A DNA stretch of 17,224 bases from Parcubacteria group bacterium GW2011_GWA1_47_8 (GTDB lineage Bacteria > Patescibacteriota > Minisyncoccia > Phycocordibacterales > UBA1550): contig LCOP01000018.1 in NCBI GenBank assembly GCA_000996605.1, positions 669 through 17,892 on the forward strand, written 5' to 3'. The notes beneath the pieces were generated by a model. That model saw only the letters and a list, made by a program, of their open reading frames with translations. It was not told the DNA's origin and ran no database searches. The translations under genes were made by a program, and so were the position numbers. This document shows, piece after piece, positions 14,064-17,224 of this stretch. Each line of letters opens with the position of its first letter. Within the stretch, counting starts at the first letter, position 1.

Positions 14064-14515
14064 GAGCGGAAACTGGACGAATGAGGAAGCCCCGCCACTA
14101 TTTTTCTGGGGCAAAGGAGGCGGGGCGACGGACTCGCCCGCGCAGAGGAGAGGTCTGGGGAGGAATCCTCCGCTTGCGACATCCGAATTCAAAAAAGATT
14201 AGCCGAGTGTTTTGCGAAATCCTCTTCTTACAGAAGCTGTACACTTTTCGCCTTTTGAATACAAAACGCTCAAAGTCTTGCGAAAGTGTCCCACACTTTC
14301 TCACCCCAAAAAATAGTTTTGGCAAAACCAAGTCCGCATTAGTCCCGCCACCTGCCCAGAAACTTCTAGGGCAGAACACCAAAGAAAAATGTCCTTTCCT
14401 TTTTAGAAGAAACTGGTCGCGCGCAAATCCGAAAAGCAAGGAACATTTTCCTTTGGTGTCCGCCGAGGCTCTGCGAGGCGGTGGCGGGACTGATTCATTC
14501 GTTCAGTTTCCGCTC
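14064..14515. repeat. Large closed multi-hairpin non-coding element
   Basis: An outer stem joins 14064-14084 to 14495-14515 (21 bp, one mismatch that is G-U in RNA). Directly inside its right arm, 14338-14352 pairs with 14480-14494 (15 bp, one G-U). Inside that, 14376-14404 pairs with 14431-14459 (about 26 of 29 positions), flanked by a small hairpin at 14353-14373. In the left half are GCCCCGCC (14089-14096) with 14119-14126, GGAGG/CCTCC at 14159-14171, an arm at 14205-14271 (10 bp outer stem with inner stems), GAAAGTGT/ACACTTTC at 14282-14300 and CCAAAA/TTTTGG at 14306-14322. Open frames across it on both strands have no recognisable protein features. It could be a structured RNA or a non-autonomous mobile element. 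Confidence 0.75.
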
Positions 14516-14650
14516 GAAACTCTGGACTAAATCGTACGCTCGGATTCTGCGCGCCTCGTCCGCTCCCTTTGGTCGCGAGGCGAGGTGCTTCCTCTCCGCG
14601 TTTTGTTGTAGTTCTAAACCTCTGTGTCTTCGGTGGCTGGTCGTGGTAGC
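14516..14650. other. Non-coding stretch beside the multi-hairpin element
   Basis: No gene is supported here. A 7-bp hairpin, CGCCTCG (14552-14558) with CGAGGCG (14576-14582), continues the hairpin-rich character of the neighbouring element, and the base composition is richer in G and C than the genes to the right. It may be the flank of the same element. Confidence 0.5.
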
Positions 14651-15067
14651 TCAAAGAATCTTGCGTACATGTTGTCCAAACAAAAAAAGCGCGTTAATGA
14701 CAACGGCCGATACTGAAATCATCAGTATCATTAGCATATAGGCATCACCAAGGCCAAATCCAGTACCGTAGTCAAAACGCAGAAAAAACATAACAGCGAA
14801 TATTATTAATACATAGTATAAGACTGCTTGTCTAAAGTGGTCCAATATCTCTGGTTTCTGTAGTTTTTCAAACTTTATCATAATGTGATTAGCAGGCCAC
14901 AATAATGTACTCAAAATCAAAATAAATACTAGCATTTCTGCATGACCAGAATATCCAAACGAAAAACCAATTTTTTTCTCAACTATTGCAAGCAGAAAAA
15001 TAGTTCCTATAAAGATAGGGATTAAAAATGCTATATAAATTAGTGGTGAGATTATTTTTTTGAACAT
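14651..15067 (-). CDS. Small membrane protein of unknown function, four helices
   Basis: This 138-residue protein has four hydrophobic segments, at about residues 8-30, 44-60, 83-98 and 108-130. The loops are short, with basic residues between helices 2 and 3 (MIKFEKLQKPEILDHFRQ). No motif points to a family. The start ATG follows an AT-rich stretch without a ribosome binding site; the family, if any, is not recognised. It is AT-rich like the genes to its right and unlike the hairpin-rich element downstream. A strong hairpin with a T-rich tail separates it from the secreted-protein gene upstream, so it may have its own promoter. Confidence 0.65.
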   Translation of the reverse strand: MFKKIISPLIYIAFLIPIFIGTIFLLAIVEKKIGFSFGYSGHAEMLVFILILSTLLWPANHIMIKFEKLQKPEILDHFRQAVLYYVLIIFAVMFFLRFDYGTGFGLGDAYMLMILMISVSAVVINALFLFGQHVRKIL

Positions 15068-15098
15068 ACTTATTGGGTTAAATATCTGTATCTATCTA

Positions 15099-15138
15099 AA
15101 AACAACAAAAATCGCCAAGAGGCAGCTTTTGTTGTTTT
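15099..15138 (-). terminator. Hairpin terminator after the 310-residue gene
   Basis: AAAACAACAAAA (15099-15110) pairs with TTTTGTTGTTTT (15127-15138) around a loop with its own GCC/GGC pairing. Read leftward the 3' arm is itself T-rich and is followed by TAG, fitting a terminator for the gene ending at 15162. Confidence 0.6.
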
Positions 15139-15161
15139 ATTGGTTATTTAACGCCCGCTAA

Positions 15162-16094
15162 CTAATAGGCAATAAAATTATATGTTAGAATTGCGTTTGA
15201 ACCGCTATATGGATAGATGCGCACAAAATAATTTCCAGCATTTAGATATGCAGAAAATATTTCATCTACTCCTGTTCCACTATAACTTGCAGCAACAAGG
15301 TTCCAGTTTGTGTCATAAATCTGAACATCATAATCTTCACCATTCTTGAACTGTGATTGCTTCAAAATAAAATTGACATTCCTGCTATTTGGAATATTTT
15401 GATAGAAATAATCTTGATCAGAGATTGAACTAATCACTCCAGTCCCCCACCATCCAAAACTTAAACTTGCAGCGTAATTTTGCCCATCTGTGTTATTGTC
15501 ATATTCATATCTATAATTTCTCGCACTTTCTGGGGCTGTAAACGGACTTTTAAATGGCATAAGGATGGCTGTCTGTTCATTTTCAACACACCATGCACCT
15601 AATTCACAAAGTGAATATCCTTTTTGTCCATTTATTTTGTAGAAACTTTGGCTTGATGCCGTAGAATTCAGTCTCACCCAACTAGAATACCACTGAAGTG
15701 TTGTGATGAGATCGGGGTCAAATGTTCCAACTGCTAAATTTGGTTCGTTTGGATCATCGGCAAACTGCGTGTCTAAATACGGATCAGGAAAGCTGGTATC
15801 CCACCCTGTTCCTTTTGTGTTTGACAATGTTGTGGTTGCATATGCATTCCCGTCATAGTTGTAAAAGATAGTTTCATGTTCGTATGTATCATTTAAAGAA
15901 GCGTATACTTCTTTCCCGGCATCATTCCACGCACTGTATTGAAGAGTATATCTGCTCGTTGTGTCCTCTAGAATATGTGACTCGCCACGGAATGGAATAA
16001 ATTTTTCATTAACATATGTTGCAGCACTAGCAATTAATGGGGCAATTGCAAATAAGGATACTACTGTTATCGAATTATATAGATATTTTTTCAT
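15162..16094 (-). CDS. Secreted protein with PPC-like C-terminal domain
   Basis: This 310-residue exported protein has a signal peptide of about 24 residues (MKKYLYNSITVV to ASA|A). The middle part is rich in Tyr, Trp, Asn and Ser, as in surface proteins, and has two cysteines in CELGAWC (about residues 163-169) that could form a disulfide. The last 90 residues, from SISDQDYFYQNIPNSRNVNF through EDYDVQIYDTNWNLVAAS to LNAGNYFVRIYPYSG, match the pattern of bacterial pre-peptidase C-terminal (PPC) domains, which often carry secreted enzymes or adhesins. No catalytic motif is seen upstream of it. It lies 27 bases after the 267-residue gene and is probably co-transcribed. The cargo function is unknown. 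Confidence 0.75.
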   Translation of the reverse strand: MKKYLYNSITVVSLFAIAPLIASAATYVNEKFIPFRGESHILEDTTSRYTLQYSAWNDAGKEVYASLNDTYEHETIFYNYDGNAYATTTLSNTKGTGWDTSFPDPYLDTQFADDPNEPNLAVGTFDPDLITTLQWYSSWVRLNSTASSQSFYKINGQKGYSLCELGAWCVENEQTAILMPFKSPFTAPESARNYRYEYDNNTDGQNYAASLSFGWWGTGVISSISDQDYFYQNIPNSRNVNFILKQSQFKNGEDYDVQIYDTNWNLVAASYSGTGVDEIFSAYLNAGNYFVRIYPYSGSNAILTYNFIAY

Positions 16095-16121
16095 ATTTTA
16101 TAGTATTAATTGTAAATTTTA

Positions 16122-16925
16122 CTACTTTGTTGGAAGTATTGGAGGCACCGTTCTCGTATAATTACTTGAAGTGTCTATTATTTCAACGGCTCGTACACCA
16201 AAATATTTACTGATTTCAACCAACTTTTTGTTCGTTGTAATAATTTCCAAACCTGTAATTTGAATTCCATTTTCCTTAAGTGATGCTAAGCGATGCTCTG
16301 CGTTTGTAATAGAATTTCTTGTTCCTTCAACCATTTTTTGCTGTTCTGTATTTTCTGTATAAGTTATTTTCATATTAACTTTGTCGCCGATTTTTAGAGC
16401 TTCTTTTTCATTACTCAACCTTTCAAGTGGAGTAATAATTTTTATGTTTGGATTTCTTTCTGCTATTTCGATCTCCCTGTCGAGCGTTTCCTTCATTAAG
16501 TCAATACCAAATTTTTGGATATCATTTATAAGCTGTTGTTCAAACCCCGAAAGGTCTTCTTTCGTGAGCTTTCCTTCTTCCCCAATAAAAACTCCTCCAA
16601 CTGATGTTGAATAAGGACCTACCTGTGCATAAAATATCTGACGCATTTTTATGTCGCTATTTTTAGCAACAAAATCAGCCACAAACTCTTTCTGCTTAAA
16701 ATCATTAAATGAAACAAGGGCTGCATTTTGCTCATTTGGATTTTTTGCAATTTTATTTAATTGTTTTTCTGCATTTTGCAATCGTTCTTCCGTTGTCATA
16801 TTTCCAATTGCCAACGCTTGAACCGTACTATTATTAGTAATAACAAAAAACATCACACTTATTACCAATAAAACAAAAGTGATAAAAATAGTCGTGTGGT
16901 GTGTTATGATTTTTTTCATAAACAT
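16122..16925 (-). CDS. Membrane-anchored extracytoplasmic protein of unknown function
   Basis: This 267-residue protein has a basic N-terminus and one hydrophobic segment at about residues 12-37, which is a signal anchor or signal peptide. The rest is hydrophilic and rich in Glu, Lys and Asn, with probable helices (TTEERLQNAEKQLNKIAKN; REIEIAERNP; KMVEGTRNSITNAEHRLASL) and a GVFIGEEGKLTKEDL stretch. It ends in a Pro-containing tail (YTRTVPPILPTK). No family is recognised. Two start codons two codons apart (16925 and 16919) are possible; neither has a Shine-Dalgarno site. It starts nine bases after the stop of a small HTH gene and ends 27 bases before the PPC-domain gene, so the three look like one operon. 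Confidence 0.7.
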   Translation of the reverse strand: MFMKKIITHHTTIFITFVLLVISVMFFVITNNSTVQALAIGNMTTEERLQNAEKQLNKIAKNPNEQNAALVSFNDFKQKEFVADFVAKNSDIKMRQIFYAQVGPYSTSVGGVFIGEEGKLTKEDLSGFEQQLINDIQKFGIDLMKETLDREIEIAERNPNIKIITPLERLSNEKEALKIGDKVNMKITYTENTEQQKMVEGTRNSITNAEHRLASLKENGIQITGLEIITTNKKLVEISKYFGVRAVEIIDTSSNYTRTVPPILPTK

Positions 16926-16934
16926 AAAATTAAA

Positions 16935-17096
16935 TTAGTTAGTTAGTATTAAAACTTGCTCGACGCGGGACACATGCGATTGCGTGCGTTTCAGCTTTTT
17001 AGCGACATCTATTTGCCGTAAACCTGCGTCAAGCCGAGCCTTTCTCAGCCTTCCGACAAAATCCGCATATTCCTTTGTTCGTATCGTATCTACCAT
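16935..17096 (-). CDS. Truncated XRE-type HTH protein, 53 residues
   Basis: Translation from the ATG at 17096 gives a 53-residue protein whose first 47 residues look like the N-terminal part of an XRE/Cro-type helix-turn-helix domain: FVGRLRKARLDAGLRQIDVA, then KKLKRTQSHVSRVEQ. In this family the recognition helix is followed by a Gly-x-Arg turn and two more helices; here the frame ends six residues later (VLILTN, stop) in a stretch of tandem CTAA repeats. It therefore looks truncated by a DNA change, although a short DNA-binding peptide cannot be excluded. It sits nine bases before the 267-residue gene. No frame shift nearby restores the missing helices as far as I can read. Confidence 0.6.
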   Translation of the reverse strand: MVDTIRTKEYADFVGRLRKARLDAGLRQIDVAKKLKRTQSHVSRVEQVLILTN

Positions 17097-17224
17097 AATA
17101 CTATCAGCGTATATGCTAATTTACAACGCATTGCCTCACCTAAGAATCTAACTGAGAGCTCCCCGGGCGCGATTAACTTGTAATGGAGAAATTGTATCAT
17201 AGATGCCATCTTCCGCGCTTCTGT

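Noticed and set aside
14098..14439. Open frame of 113 codons on the minus strand over the same element
   Set aside because: Composition is not protein-like and it is the reverse side of the same inverted repeats.
14081..14530. Open frame of 149 codons on the plus strand across the multi-hairpin element
   Set aside because: No family features, mixed low-complexity composition, several open frames on both strands over the same bases, and strong inverted repeats explain the sequence better.
17098..17126. TTGTAA, 17 bases, TAGTAT on the minus strand as a promoter for the HTH gene
   Set aside because: The -10 box ends one base before the ATG, so the transcript would start inside the gene.
17090..17224. 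Open frame on the minus strand running in from the right edge and ending at a TAG that overlaps the HTH start
   Set aside because: Only about 44 codons are visible and I recognise no family; an open stretch of this length can arise by chance.

Overview
The window looks like a chromosomal piece of a Patescibacteria (CPR) bacterium, most likely of the Parcubacteria group. The basis is indirect: weak or absent Shine-Dalgarno sites, a promoter that puts the transcript start on a start codon, secreted proteins built from propeller, FN3-like and C39 peptidase domains, short degenerate purine-rich repeats between genes, and a bo3 oxidase operon in an otherwise very mixed neighbourhood. TGA is used as a stop (for example after the 981-residue protein), which argues against the recoded CPR lineages. 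No rRNA is present, so the placement is an inference.

Left part (1-9280, all minus strand). A complete cytochrome bo3 ubiquinol oxidase set runs leftward: cyoA, then two unrelated genes, then cyoB, cyoC, cyoD and cyoE, followed by the start of a probable NUDIX hydrolase cut by the window edge. CyoB keeps all heme, copper, proton-channel and quinone-site residues I checked and is very close to the enterobacterial protein. The usual cyoABCDE order is broken by about 4 kb between cyoA and cyoB. It holds a 981-residue secreted protein (seven-bladed propeller, FN3-like region, C39-like cysteine peptidase) and a 362-residue membrane-anchored propeller-like protein, separated by gaps of one or two bases, so they appear co-transcribed with the oxidase.

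Middle part (9271-13475). Minus-strand genes are a TIM-barrel sugar isomerase/epimerase-like protein behind a perfect consensus promoter, a stomatin-like SPFH protein, an HD-domain phosphohydrolase gene that is broken in frame, a tRNA-His, and a PduO-type cobalamin adenosyltransferase. A CDF zinc-type exporter diverges from the adenosyltransferase on the plus strand, and the two promoters overlap at their -35 boxes. Beside tRNA-His lies a 160-base palindromic element made from copies of the tRNA 3' end and three tight hairpins, bounded by strong terminators.

Right part (13476-17224, minus strand). A small protein of unknown function is followed upstream by about 700 bases without a convincing gene. 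That stretch holds a very large closed multi-hairpin structure (14064-14515). Beyond it are a four-helix membrane protein, a secreted protein with a PPC-like C-terminal domain, a membrane-anchored protein of unknown function and a 53-residue truncated XRE-type HTH protein.

The items most worth following are the gene pair built into the cyo operon, the two multi-hairpin non-coding elements, and the internally deleted HD gene.
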